Assembly (NCBI GenBank): GCA_025766275.1
Contig: JAFKAC010000075.1
Coordinates: forward strand, 229,030 to 293,029
Direction: 5' to 3'
Origin: Lactarius indigo
Lineage: Eukaryota > Basidiomycota > Agaricomycetes > Russulales > Russulaceae
DNA length: 64,000 nt
Positions 55,120-64,000 of this stretch are shown piece after piece. Position 1 is the stretch's first letter. Each line of letters begins with the position of its first letter. Below the pieces are notes generated by a model. The model saw only the letters and a program-made list of their open reading frames with translations. It searched no databases and was not told the DNA's origin. The position numbers were made by a program, and so were the translations under genes.

Positions 55120-55582
55120 TGTTACGGTTTCGCCTCGGACCCTTACTGTACCGGTTGTGGCTACGGCTGTAAGGTATATTAGTCACGGACTCGGGGTTTA
55201 CGGTAGGAGTTAGGCGTTGAGGGATGACTCGATCCTAGTACAGGTAGTAGTAGTATTAGGATTGCGGTACTTACGCGATACGTTGGACGCTACGATACGG
55301 TGACTCATAGCAGCGCTTGAAAGCCTGCTCTTCTTGTATTTAAGGTAGCTGCGGAAGACCAAGATACGCCATCTTGGTCTTCTTCAATCGTCACTTCAAA
55401 CCTCTTCCATTCTCATCTCTAAAGACGCGCCTTCCATCAAGGGAAGAGCCTTATCCGAATCCTAGTGTCTGCGTACATCTAGAACCCGCCTTCGAGCCAT
55501 ACGCCTTTGCGCGTGATCAGCTAAGTCATAAGAGTCGCCTTAAATCGAGCTCAAGTCGAGCTAACGTCGTGACGGCGTTACA
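55120..55582 (+). repeat. 5' LTR of copy C
   Basis: TGTTACGG..CGTTACA, 463 bp, with TATTTAA at 55337-55343. Confidence 0.96.
55337..55381 (+). promoter_or_regulatory. TATA box, inverted repeat and predicted transcript start of copy C
   Basis: TATTTAA (55337-55343); AAGACCAAGAT (55355-55365); 5-nt spacer; ATCTTGGTCTT (55371-55381), an exact inverted repeat. The predicted mRNA start is 55371, 34 nt after the TATA box begins, matching copy B spacing. The second arm is complementary to the primer-binding site. Confidence 0.7.
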
Positions 55583-55584
55583 TT

Positions 55585-55595
55585 AAGACCAAGAT
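55585..55595 (+). other. self-priming primer-binding site of copy C
   Basis: AAGACCAAGAT, 2 nt after the LTR. It is the exact reverse complement of the predicted mRNA 5' end at 55371-55381 and differs from the copy B 11-mer in step with its own LTR. Confidence 0.8.
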
Positions 55596-55602
55596 ATCCA
55601 TT

Positions 55603-57594
55603 GTGGCGACTGTTAACACCCGAGAACAGTGGACGAGCTTCCGTCCTTATCATTTAGACCGGAGAGGAGACCGTAACGTACCAACCCGATTCTTAGGAGC
55701 AGCCAGGTGGAGAGATCGAGGAGACGAAACCGGATATTTTGTGGAATTCAACGGACCTACGAGGTTCAGACCTGTTGAGTTCAATTTTGATCACCTGTGC
55801 TGGGTGGAAGTTACGTGGAATCCTATAGACCACCGCTGGGACGCCGTTAGGCCAGCAGGAAGACAATACCAGTGCGACATCGACGCACGCGAACTCAATT
55901 CACGAGCCGACTGGGGCCCCATTGACGGCCAGCTACGGGAACACTCAACTGGAGAAGCAGTTAGTGAGGAAACTGAAGAGGACGAACAAAGCGAAGAAAA
56001 CCGACCTGCAAGTGTCGGGCCTATCGAACAATATACTATCCAACGAGCTGAGTCCCTGCACATCTCAGAACAACCAGAAGTCATTCACGTACGATCACCG
56101 GCAGCAGAAATGGCAACCACCACTATGACAGCCGAAGAAATTATAACAGTTAGGGAACAAGCGGCGCGAGAAGCGGCCGAAGCCATTAGACAAGAATCAC
56201 AGCGGCATCTTATGCCTATCAACCCTGAAACAGGGCACCGTATGACTGCAGACGACGCAGCAATCTTTCGGGCCATTGGACCCGACCAAGGAGACCCCCC
56301 ATCAGGGGATGGAGGGAGACGAGGAGTACCGTTGGACCCCCCACCGGGATGGGGAGGACCACCCGGAGATGACTTCCCCCGACGTCCAGGAAGAGGAGGA
56401 AACCCGCCTGACCTCCCGAACAACCCACCAGAAGGAGGACCCCCGGGAGGGGGAGGAGGCGGTGGTGGAGGAGGAGCAGGGGGCGGAGGCCAAGGACATG
56501 AAAAACTAACCGGTGAACCTCCCACCATCTTTGACGGCGATCGTACTAAAGTGGATTCATTCCTCACACAATGGCATGTCTATTGGGGGATGAACCTCGA
56601 CACCCCTGTCATGCGCAACGACTACCGACGGAGCCTCTTGTTTCTGTCTTATATAAAAGGGGTATCAGTCAGCGAATGGGTACTTTCGTACCTCAAATGG
56701 CTCAACCGGCAGATACAACGAGGGATAGACCAGCACACGCGCGATCTGTGGAACGCAGTGGCAGAGGGATTTAACCAAAGGTTCGTCAACACCCTCGAAC
56801 GCGAACAAGCTCAAGCGCTTCTTAGAAAAGGGCTCAAGATGGTTGACGGAGATATTGACAAGTACGTCAACGAGTTCGAAGAAGCCGCCAGGAAGGCCGG
56901 ATACCGTCTCAATGACCCCCAAACAATCGACCTCTTTACCAAGGGGTTGCCCAAGAAACTTTACGAAAAAACCTACGATTTGGACGAGCCGGAGACATTC
57001 GATGAGTGGAAGCGGGCGACGCTCCGGAGGCAGCGCAATTACATCCACATCCGTGCGCGAGTGGATGAGTATAAAGACAACAAGCCCAAAAAGACAGGAA
57101 ACGCCGGATGGACCGTCCCCCAGAATCTCGCCAACCCATGGGCAATGGACACCTCCACTGACCGAACCAAGGCACGACTAGCGGGATCGGAAGAGATCGA
57201 TTATGGCAAGCCACCATATACTAACTCACCCCCCTTCCCGCCGAGAGGAGGGCCAGGAGTCCGGGGTCGAGGAAGGGGAGGGTCGCGACGAGACCTAAGG
57301 ACGGTGTTGTGTTACAACTGTAACGCGCCAGGCCATCTCTCACGAAATTGCCCCCATCCTAGGCAGCCGCGACAGTGGCAACCACAGAACCCCGGACCCT
57401 CCAGTGTCCGGATGACGGAAACCGACTACTACGCACAGGAATCGCCGCCAGCCCAGATACAAGCTGCCTCAACCAGCAAAACCGCCGAAGAACGTGCCAA
57501 AGAATGGCTCACCGGAGTCGCAAACGCGCCCGACGAAGTAAAAGACCTGATATTGCAGGATCTGTGGGGAAAGGAGGGTTTTCAGAGCGCCTGA
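55603..57594 (+). CDS. gag: Gag of copy C, probable non-AUG start
   Basis: About 663 residues. The frame opens at GTG right after the primer-binding site. The first ATG in the leader-to-gag stretch is near 56110, deep in gag, although the upstream codons resemble copy B Gag. Regions: N-terminal conserved block, acidic stretch (EETEEDEQSEEN), helix-rich segment, Gly/Pro-rich linker (about residues 225-305), capsid-like region (about 310-520) and a zinc knuckle CYNCNAPGHLSRNC near 570. Stop at 57592-57594. Confidence 0.9.
   Translation: MATVNTREQWTSFRPYHLDRRGDRNVPTRFLGAARWRDRGDETGYFVEFNGPTRFRPVEFNFDHLCWVEVTWNPIDHRWDAVRPAGRQYQCDIDARELNSRADWGPIDGQLREHSTGEAVSEETEEDEQSEENRPASVGPIEQYTIQRAESLHISEQPEVIHVRSPAAEMATTTMTAEEIITVREQAAREAAEAIRQESQRHLMPINPETGHRMTADDAAIFRAIGPDQGDPPSGDGGRRGVPLDPPPGWGGPPGDDFPRRPGRGGNPPDLPNNPPEGGPPGGGGGGGGGGAGGGGQGHEKLTGEPPTIFDGDRTKVDSFLTQWHVYWGMNLDTPVMRNDYRRSLLFLSYIKGVSVSEWVLSYLKWLNRQIQRGIDQHTRDLWNAVAEGFNQRFVNTLEREQAQALLRKGLKMVDGDIDKYVNEFEEAARKAGYRLNDPQTIDLFTKGLPKKLYEKTYDLDEPETFDEWKRATLRRQRNYIHIRARVDEYKDNKPKKTGNAGWTVPQNLANPWAMDTSTDRTKARLAGSEEIDYGKPPYTNSPPFPPRGGPGVRGRGRGGSRRDLRTVLCYNCNAPGHLSRNCPHPRQPRQWQPQNPGPSSVRMTETDYYAQESPPAQIQAASTSKTAEERAKEWLTGVANAPDEVKDLILQDLWGKEGFQSA
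57576..57582 (+). promoter_or_regulatory. candidate -1 ribosomal frameshift heptamer, gag/pol (copy C)
   Basis: GGGTTTT, in frame as G GGT TTT, fits the canonical X XXY YYZ slippery pattern, four codons before the gag stop. The -1 reading continues GFSERLNPSAWVRAL as in copy B. Confidence 0.68.
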
Positions 57595-60500
57595 ACCCGT
57601 CGGCCTGGGTGAGGGCTCTAAATTGTAATTCTGTAATCATGACGCGCTTTCGTTCTCTTTGAATTCCAGTCTCGATTCGTACGAATTACCGAATGGCCGA
57701 CATAAAAGCATTGGTGGACTCGGGAGCCACCGACAACTTCATACACCCGAACTTCATCAAAAAGATGGGTATAGGGGTCCAGCAACTGACCCGACCGCGA
57801 AAAGTCTGGAATATAGACAGTACGGAGAATAAAGCTGGGTCCATTACTCACTTCACCGATCTGGATGTATACGCCAATGGGTACCACAGAACCATGAGAT
57901 TCCTTATCACAAATCTAGGAAACGAAGAGGTTGTCCTGGGATATCCTTGGTTGGCAACTTACGAACCAACCATTAATTGGAGAGACGCGGTCATACACGA
58001 GGAGGTCATGCCGGTCGTGATCAGCACACAGGACAGTCTGGACCGTCACACCGTCATCGCGACCACCCTAACTAACGATGAAAAAGAGGCGATAGCCCTT
58101 GAACTAGACGAGGAGGACACGTACTTGCGAGCAACTACGTCCACAGAATTGGCCATCCAGGCCAAAGGAGAAGAAAAGCCCGTAGAACTGCCGGCAGTCT
58201 ACCACGCCTTCCAACAACTCTTCAGCGAAGAAGCGTCACAACGATTCCCCCCCGCAAGGCCGTGGGACCACGCAATAGACTTCAAGCCGGGGACCCCTTC
58301 AGCAATAGATTGCAAAATATACCCATTAACGCAAGAAGAAGAAGGGAAGCTCAAGGAATTTCTGGACGAGAAACTACAGCAGGGATATCTGCGACCCTCC
58401 ATATCCCCGTACGCATCATCGTTCTTCTTTGTCAAAAAGAAGGATGGAAAACTACGCCCCGTACAGGACTACCGCACCATCAATTCATACACAATACGGA
58501 ACCAATATCCACTTCCCCTAATTCAAGACCTCATTTACGACCTCAGCAACGCCCACATCTATACGAAGCTCGACATCCGTTGGGGATATAATAATATCAG
58601 GATACGAGACGGTGATCAGGAGAAGGCGGCCTTCAAGACCAAGTTTGGCCTTTTTGAGCCAACGGTGATGTTCTTCGGTCTTACCAACTCGCCGGCAACC
58701 TTCCAAACGATGATGAACCACATCTATCGTGATACCATCGCGAAGCACGAACTCCGTGGAACCGTTATCCGTGTCTACATGGACGACATTGGTATCGCTA
58801 CACGGGAAAGCGCTACGACCGCTGACCACATAGCCGCGGTAACAGACGTTCTTCGCGTCGCTCAGGAGCACGATCTCTACTTCAAGCTTGAAAAGTGCCT
58901 TTTCCATCAACCTCGGATGGATTACCTGGGGGTAATCCTTGAAAAGGGGGTAACACGTATGGACCCGGTAAAAGTTCGCGGCATCAAAGACTGGCCGACA
59001 CCAACCAAGGTCAGGGACGTGCGGTCATTTTTGGGTTTCTGTAACTTTTACCGCCTTTTCATCCGAGGTTTCGCAACCCATGCACGACCACTCAACCGGT
59101 TAACGAGGAAAGATGCCGAGTGGAACTGGGGAGACGATGAAGAGCGAGCCTTCAAAACCCTCAAACGACTCGTAACGGAAGAACCGGTACTAGCACACCC
59201 CAACTTACAAGACCAGTTCGAGTTAGAAGTCGATGCGTCAGGATTCGCGGTAGGTGCAGTACTCCTACAAAAGAAAAATGACGGTCGCAAGCATCCTATA
59301 GGATACTATTCGGCAACGCTGAATGAAGCGGAGCGAAACTACGACATTTACGACCTAGAACTTCTCGCCATCGTCAAAGCCCTTCGTCACTGGAGACCTC
59401 TGCTCGCAGGGTCTCCACACAAGATCAAAATATTCTCAGATCACCTAAATCTCCAGTACTGGAAAACCCCGCAGAAGATCAGTCGAAGGGTCACTCGAGA
59501 AGTGCTAGAATTGATGGAATACGACTTCGAGATCCATCACATCAAAGGAAAGAACAATGGCAGAGCGGATGCGCTATCACGACGGCCAGACTACAACCAG
59601 GGAGAGGGAGACAACCAAGGTGTGATCGTCTTACCTCCGGAGGTATTCATACGAGCCACTAATGCTGCACGCACGTTGGAAACACATCCGATGATGCAAC
59701 CGCCGAGGCGACGACAAGACCCCGCCATAATCAAGACCTGGGTCGATGCTCATCGCCTCAAAAAGATAGAAGGGGAGTGGTACAAGGACGGACGACTGGT
59801 GGTCACAGGACCCATGACAGCATACCGGGCCATTATACAAGACCATCACGACCCACCGGTACACGGACATCCTGGAATAAGCAGGACACAACGGATCGTA
59901 GAGCGACACCATTGGTGGCCGAGTATTCGCCGGGACGTGTATGAGTACGTTACAGGATGTGCTGACTGTCAGCGAATCAAAGTCAATACAAGACCAACTC
60001 GCGCACCATTACACCCAATCACCGCTGCCAAGGACGCCCCTCCCTTCCATACTATTGCCCTTGACTTCATCACCAAACTACCGACCTCACAGTCGTACGA
60101 CAGTATCTTGACCGTTACTGATCACGATTGCAGCAAAGCATCCATATTCATTCCCTGCAATGAGGAGATCACAGCAGAGGAAACCGCCATTCTGTACGTC
60201 AACCATGTGTTCAAACGATTCGGATTACCGCGTAAAATTATTAGTGACCGAGACCCCCGGTTCACCTCTAAATTCACACGAGAGATATGCCGTATACTGG
60301 GCATCCAACAGAACATCTCTACGGCTTACCATCCACGCACGGACGGACAATCAGAACGGACCAATCAGTGGCTTGAACAATATCTACGATTCTGGGCCAA
60401 CGAGCGTCAAGATAATTGGGCAGCGTATCTCCCGATAGCAGAATTCGCTCACAACAATTGGCCCCACGAACACACGAAACAATCGCCATTCATGCTTTTG

Positions 60501-62318
60501 ATGGGGTACAACCCGACCGCCGATTGGACGGATAAGCCATCTCCAATCCCGAATGTAATCACCAGACTGACACAATTAAAGGAGGCACGCCGGCTTGCCC
60601 AAGACCTTATCAAAAAGGCACAGGATAGCTGGGTTCGGCATAAAGATACTCCACGCTATCAAGTTGGCGATCAGGTGTGGCTGGAGGGAAGGCATCTACG
60701 GACCAATCAACCCACAGCGAAATTGGCGGCGCGACGCCACGGACCATTTAAAGTGGTACAGGTGATGTCCCCATACAATTACCGCCTCGAACTTCCCACG
60801 CAGTGGAGCATCCATCCAGTGTTTCACATCGATCTTCTCACGCCGTACAAACATACGGCCTTTCACGGCGAAAACTTTCCACGACCACCGCTGGATCTTG
60901 TGGAAGGAGAGGAGGAATACGAAGTCGAGGCCATTCTGGACTCGCGGCATTTCGGCCGCCGCAAGAAGCTCCAGTACCTCATCAAATGGAAGGGTTATTC
61001 GGACTCAGAGAACCAGTGGGTCGATGAAAATGACGTATTCGCACCAGACGCGATCAAGGCGTATCAGGAAGGCCGGACGGGTGTACGATCTCTTAAAAGC
61101 CAGCCCACGAACGACCAAGGAGAGTATCATTCCTACCTCCGATCCACTCAGACGTCTATGCCCACTTCTCCTCTCAGACATGTCACCACGGCGATCCTCC
61201 TCGACCAAGTCGCACAAGACGCCGCCAACCTCATCGAAGACGACGAAGAAACCGTGGTTCAGCAGGTCCAGCTCACTCCGTACACACCTGCAAACATGCG
61301 AGCAGGGCATATCACCGCTCAAGAATGGGCTAGCGTCCTACAGAGGTTCCCCGACCCGACTCACCAGCCCGACGACGAGCAGCAGCATGCCGTCGCTCAC
61401 ATCTTCAGAGACGACAACGGCAATCGAGAACCCGTTGCCATTATCCCCCCAGGTGACGACCTCATCGGCACGAGGGGAATTCTCCCCGCCGATCGTCCCC
61501 TCGAAGACCCAACAGGAGTTAGAAGCAGCGGAGGACTGGCGGAGAGTGGCGAAGGAGTGGGCCGACGAACAACTGCGCTTAGCGCAGAGGAGATTGAGCG
61601 AGTTACGGCAGCGCAGGCAGCGCTCTCTAACGACGATGCTCACGCTGACGACGAAGATTACTACCCGGTCAGACACCCCCTCCTTCGAACGCACAGCCAC
61701 CCTACTAATCCCCGAATCACCCCATGGCTCGTTCACACCGACGGAACCCCCATGTCTCGAGGACGTGTGCGACTGCCCGGCGTCGCACTTCACACCCCCA
61801 TTACGCACGACGACGATCCCGCGCAGGTCCTTGCGCCTGAAGGGTTCAGGGCGAATCGACAGCCCCATTACATTCACTTCCCCATCACCGGACCCGACGG
61901 CGTAGAGAGGAACGCCAGTCATGTTCAGATTGTCGGAGGTGCGAACCCTTTCATACTAGGACTCATCCCCGGCTCTCCCCATCTCTACGGCAAACCTCTC
62001 TACGCCTTCCCGATGCTATCGGCTGCGGGACGCGCCTTCATCGCCCACGAGGATCTAGTTATCCTCGCCTCCGACAAGATCACGGACCGCGCCCTGAACC
62101 GCATTGGAGACGAGTCTCTGACTGCGGAGGTGACGCGTTATCGAGCAGCCGCATACGAAGAAGAACGGCTTGCGGCTCGCATTCGCCAGCTCCAGGCAAT
62201 GCGACTGTCAGCAAGGGACGACAAGCAGGACTGCATCTCTACCGCTTGGAGAGGGCTAACGTCTTTGAGCGGATTAGCGACGAGCAGTCTACATGGACGG
62301 CGAGGGACTTTCGGGTGA
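57582..62318 (+). pseudogene. pol: Pol of copy C with TGA between gag and protease; C-terminal extension
   Basis: The -1 frame runs from the slippery site to TGA at 57660-57662 (copy B has CGA, Arg, here), then is open to 62318. The first ATG after the stop is 57693. Numbered from it: protease DSGATDNF about 10-17, RT YMDD 362-365, RNase H (EVDASGFAVGAVL), integrase (HHCC, DFITKLP, ISDRDPRF, QSERTNQ) and chromodomain (EEYEVEAILD .. YLIKWKGYSDSENQW). After it come about 400 more residues, ending with a block like the middle of the copy B extra ORF (LTAEVTRYRAAAYEEERLAA) but without Cys knuckles. A second frame at 60898-61905 is also open. Function would need readthrough, reinitiation or the TGA being recent decay. 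Confidence 0.85.
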
Positions 62319-62335
62319 GTCTGGGGACTCACGCT

Positions 62336-62346
62336 GAAAAGGGGGG
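62336..62346 (+). other. polypurine tract of copy C
   Basis: GAAAAGGGGGG just before TGA and the 3' LTR. Confidence 0.7.
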
Positions 62347-62349
62347 TGA

Positions 62350-62810
62350 TGTTACGGTTTCGCCTCGGACCCTTACTGTACCGGTTGTGGCTACGGCTGT
62401 AAGGTATATTAGTCACGGACTCGGGGTTTACGGTAGGAGTTAGGCGTTGAGGGATGACTCGATCCTAGTACAGGTAGTAGTAGTATTAGGATTGCGGTAC
62501 TTACGCGATACGTTGGACGCTACGATACGGTGACTCATAGCAGCGCTTGAAGCCTGCTCTTCTTGTATTTAAGGTAGCTGCGGAAGACCAAGATACGCCA
62601 TCTTGGTCTCTTCAATCGTCACTTCGAGCCTCTTTCATTCTCATCTCTAAAGACGCGCCTTCCATCAAGGGAAGAGCCTTATCCGAATCCTAGTGTCTGC
62701 GTACATCTAGAACCCGCCTTCGAGCCATACGCCTTTGCGCGTGATCAGCTAAGTCATAAGAGTCGCCTTAAATCAAGCTCAAGTCGAGCTAACGTCGTGA
62801 CGGCGTTACA
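62350..62810 (+). repeat. 3' LTR of copy C
   Basis: 461 bp. TATTTAA at 62566-62572; the same inverted repeat (62584-62594 / 62600-62609) with a 1-nt loss after GGTCT. Followed by the target duplication GAAG. Confidence 0.96.
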
Positions 62811-62814
62811 GAAG

Positions 62815-64000
62815 ACCCAATACGCTCGGCTGGAGAAAGGCAAGGAGGAAGTCAAACAGGAGTATGAGAGTAAGTAACAATGCACCTTCAGTGTATATTG
62901 ACGATGGACCGCTTTCTAGAGCTCAGTCGTTTCGATAACGACTACAGACCAAAGGCGGCCGATTTTCAGCCGGGTTCAGGAAAGTAGACCGCCTGATGGT
63001 GCTCGCAACTGCCTTTGGGGACAAGCCAAGTGGGGACGTGTTGAAGGAACAGCTGGGGAATATCGGAGAAATGTATAAAGTGCTCACTGGGCAGGTCGCC
63101 CCTGAGACGGTCAAAGGTGAGCCTGGTTAACTTGGCGGTAACACGCGCACTCGATTACAGGGGCGTGAGACTGACGCCAGCCACCTTCCCTACCACAGGA
63201 CTGAACAAAAATCTTCGGGATGCGGTGATGAGGTTGGCGTCGGGTAGAGAGGTCGACATAATGTGCCAGCAACTGTCAGAACGCCTGGAGCTGGAGAAGG
63301 CCCACATGGAAGACGAGGTGGTGTTCGACTTTGCGCCTGAGCCCGCGATGGACTGGTCTGAGGGGGTGGAACACCTGCAGAAGAAGACACCTGAGGAATT
63401 GTACCAACTGCTCGGGTTGGAGAGACACGCGATCCCATTCTTCAGGGATGAAATTTCTGAAGAGCTTGACACACCTGGGAATCTGGTGCCAGTAGAATGG
63501 AACCATTTTCCTTGCGATGGCACCAACTCGTCAGGGTTACAAGGGGTCGAACGCGCAGGCGTTGCAACCTGTCTTGTTGATGGACGACGTGGGGCTCGGA
63601 AAGACTGTCCAGGTCCTAGCCTTCTTTGCAATGCTGGCGTACTACCGTATGGTGCACAGGGAGAGCGGGAGATACCCAGGGGGGGGTAAGCAATATTTAT
63701 CGTGCAATAAGTTCAGAGACACCCAAGATGACACATATGAAAGGGACGACGAATGGATGGTCAGACTGGGCTGGTAAACATGCCATGCTACCCGATCACC
63801 CGTTCTTGATTGTCGTGCCACCACCTCTTTGGACCAGGTGACATCCGAGTGTGTGTGCTTTCTGCAAGCTGGCTTGCTGGATGTGGTCAAGGTCACTGGA
63901 GGGTTGTTGCAGCGCAAGGGATTATGGACAGAGTGGCTGAACGGTCAAAGGTGGCCGCAGGCATGAGGCTGTATGTCACGTCCACATCAGGAGCACGCGT
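62815..64000 (+). pseudogene. SNF2-type ATPase gene, 3' continuation (runs off window)
   Basis: Exon 2 resumes TQYARLEKGKEEVKQEYE to a donor at 62870. Further exons read RLMVLATAFGDKPSGDVLKE, then (intron 63117-63199) GLNKNLRDAVMRLASGREVD, LRWHQLVGLQGVE, LLMDDVGLGKTVQVLAFFA with a clear Walker A (DDVGLGKT), HPFLIVVPPPLW and QVTSECVCFLQAGLLDVVKV. That is the start of an SNF2-family helicase core, as in chromatin remodellers. Frame slips near 62960, 63520 and 63830 suggest decay after the insertion, though some could be missed introns. Confidence 0.75.

Larger units (their letters stand above)
55120..62810 (+). mobile_element. full-length Ty3-type chromodomain LTR retrotransposon copy C (second family)
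   Basis: 7691 bp with LTRs of 463 and 461 bp. They differ by about four substitutions and two 1-bp indels, so it is older than copy B. Flanking GAAG (55116-55119 and 62811-62814) is a 4-bp target duplication. It is related to A/B in protein order but the DNA, LTR and primer-binding site differ. A TGA lies between gag and the protease. Confidence 0.96.

Noticed and set aside
60898..61905. Second 335-codon frame overlapping the Pol extension of copy C
   Set aside because: Kept only as a note: it has helix-like segments, but it starts inside the chromodomain in another frame, and the main frame carries the block alignable to copy B.

Overview
This is transposon-dense DNA from a filamentous fungus, almost certainly a basidiomycete of the Agaricomycetes type. 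The evidence is short introns of about 45-60 nt with GT..AG ends in nearly every host gene, Ty3-type chromodomain LTR retrotransposons, a DUF6589-type repeat protein, a fungal TET/JBP dioxygenase, an Spt5-like NGN protein and a membrane-anchored WD40 protein. I cannot name the genus. There is no bacterial organisation, so no operons, CRISPR arrays or Shine-Dalgarno sites are expected.

Layout. 1-5548: 3' part of LTR retrotransposon copy A, damaged by 1-nt indels, whose 3' LTR cuts a minus-strand gene of unknown function (5549-6407). 7488-8996: intron-rich WD40 gene with a C-terminal membrane anchor. 9375-9983: coiled-coil hypothetical. 11031-12424: Reb1/TTF1-type Myb gene with a nonsense codon. 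12839-13849: SAP-type gene with an internal tandem repeat. 13913-14907: 5'-truncated LINE with a target-site duplication, followed by a decayed second copy of the SAP gene's first exon. 15391-18201: DUF6589 pseudogene, duplicated in inverted orientation at 43991-46804. 18454-20106: intact six-exon PHD-finger gene. About 20930-21940: dead Ty1/copia pol fragment.

22412-39830 is a graveyard of pieces of conserved housekeeping genes: a C-terminal piece of UDP-glucose:glycoprotein glucosyltransferase (UGGT), an RRS1 pseudogene, then a head-to-tail chimera of Polo kinase, the N-terminal half of UGGT and condensin Cap-G. The full-length, very young LTR element copy B (31330-39204, 5-bp target duplication) sits inside the UGGT segment. 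40444-42134: TET/JBP-type dioxygenase gene. About 42610-43300: Spt5-like fragment. 43600-43875: foldback element. 47570-48010: GC-rich minisatellite. 49080-52198: decayed short-chain dehydrogenase and amino-acid permease genes. 54500 to the end: an SNF2-type ATPase gene split by copy C, a second family of full-length LTR element (55120-62810).

The main mechanistic result concerns the two retrotransposon families. Both carry an 11-nt primer-binding site exactly complementary to the predicted 5' end of their own mRNA (33-34 nt after a TATA box), although the 11-mers differ between families. This is the hallmark of Tf1-type self-primed reverse transcription. Both also have an ATG-free leader with gag opening at a GTG just after that site, and a -1 slippage-like heptamer at the gag/pol junction. 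Copies A and B add a separate Cys-rich ORF after pol; copy C carries a related sequence fused to pol.
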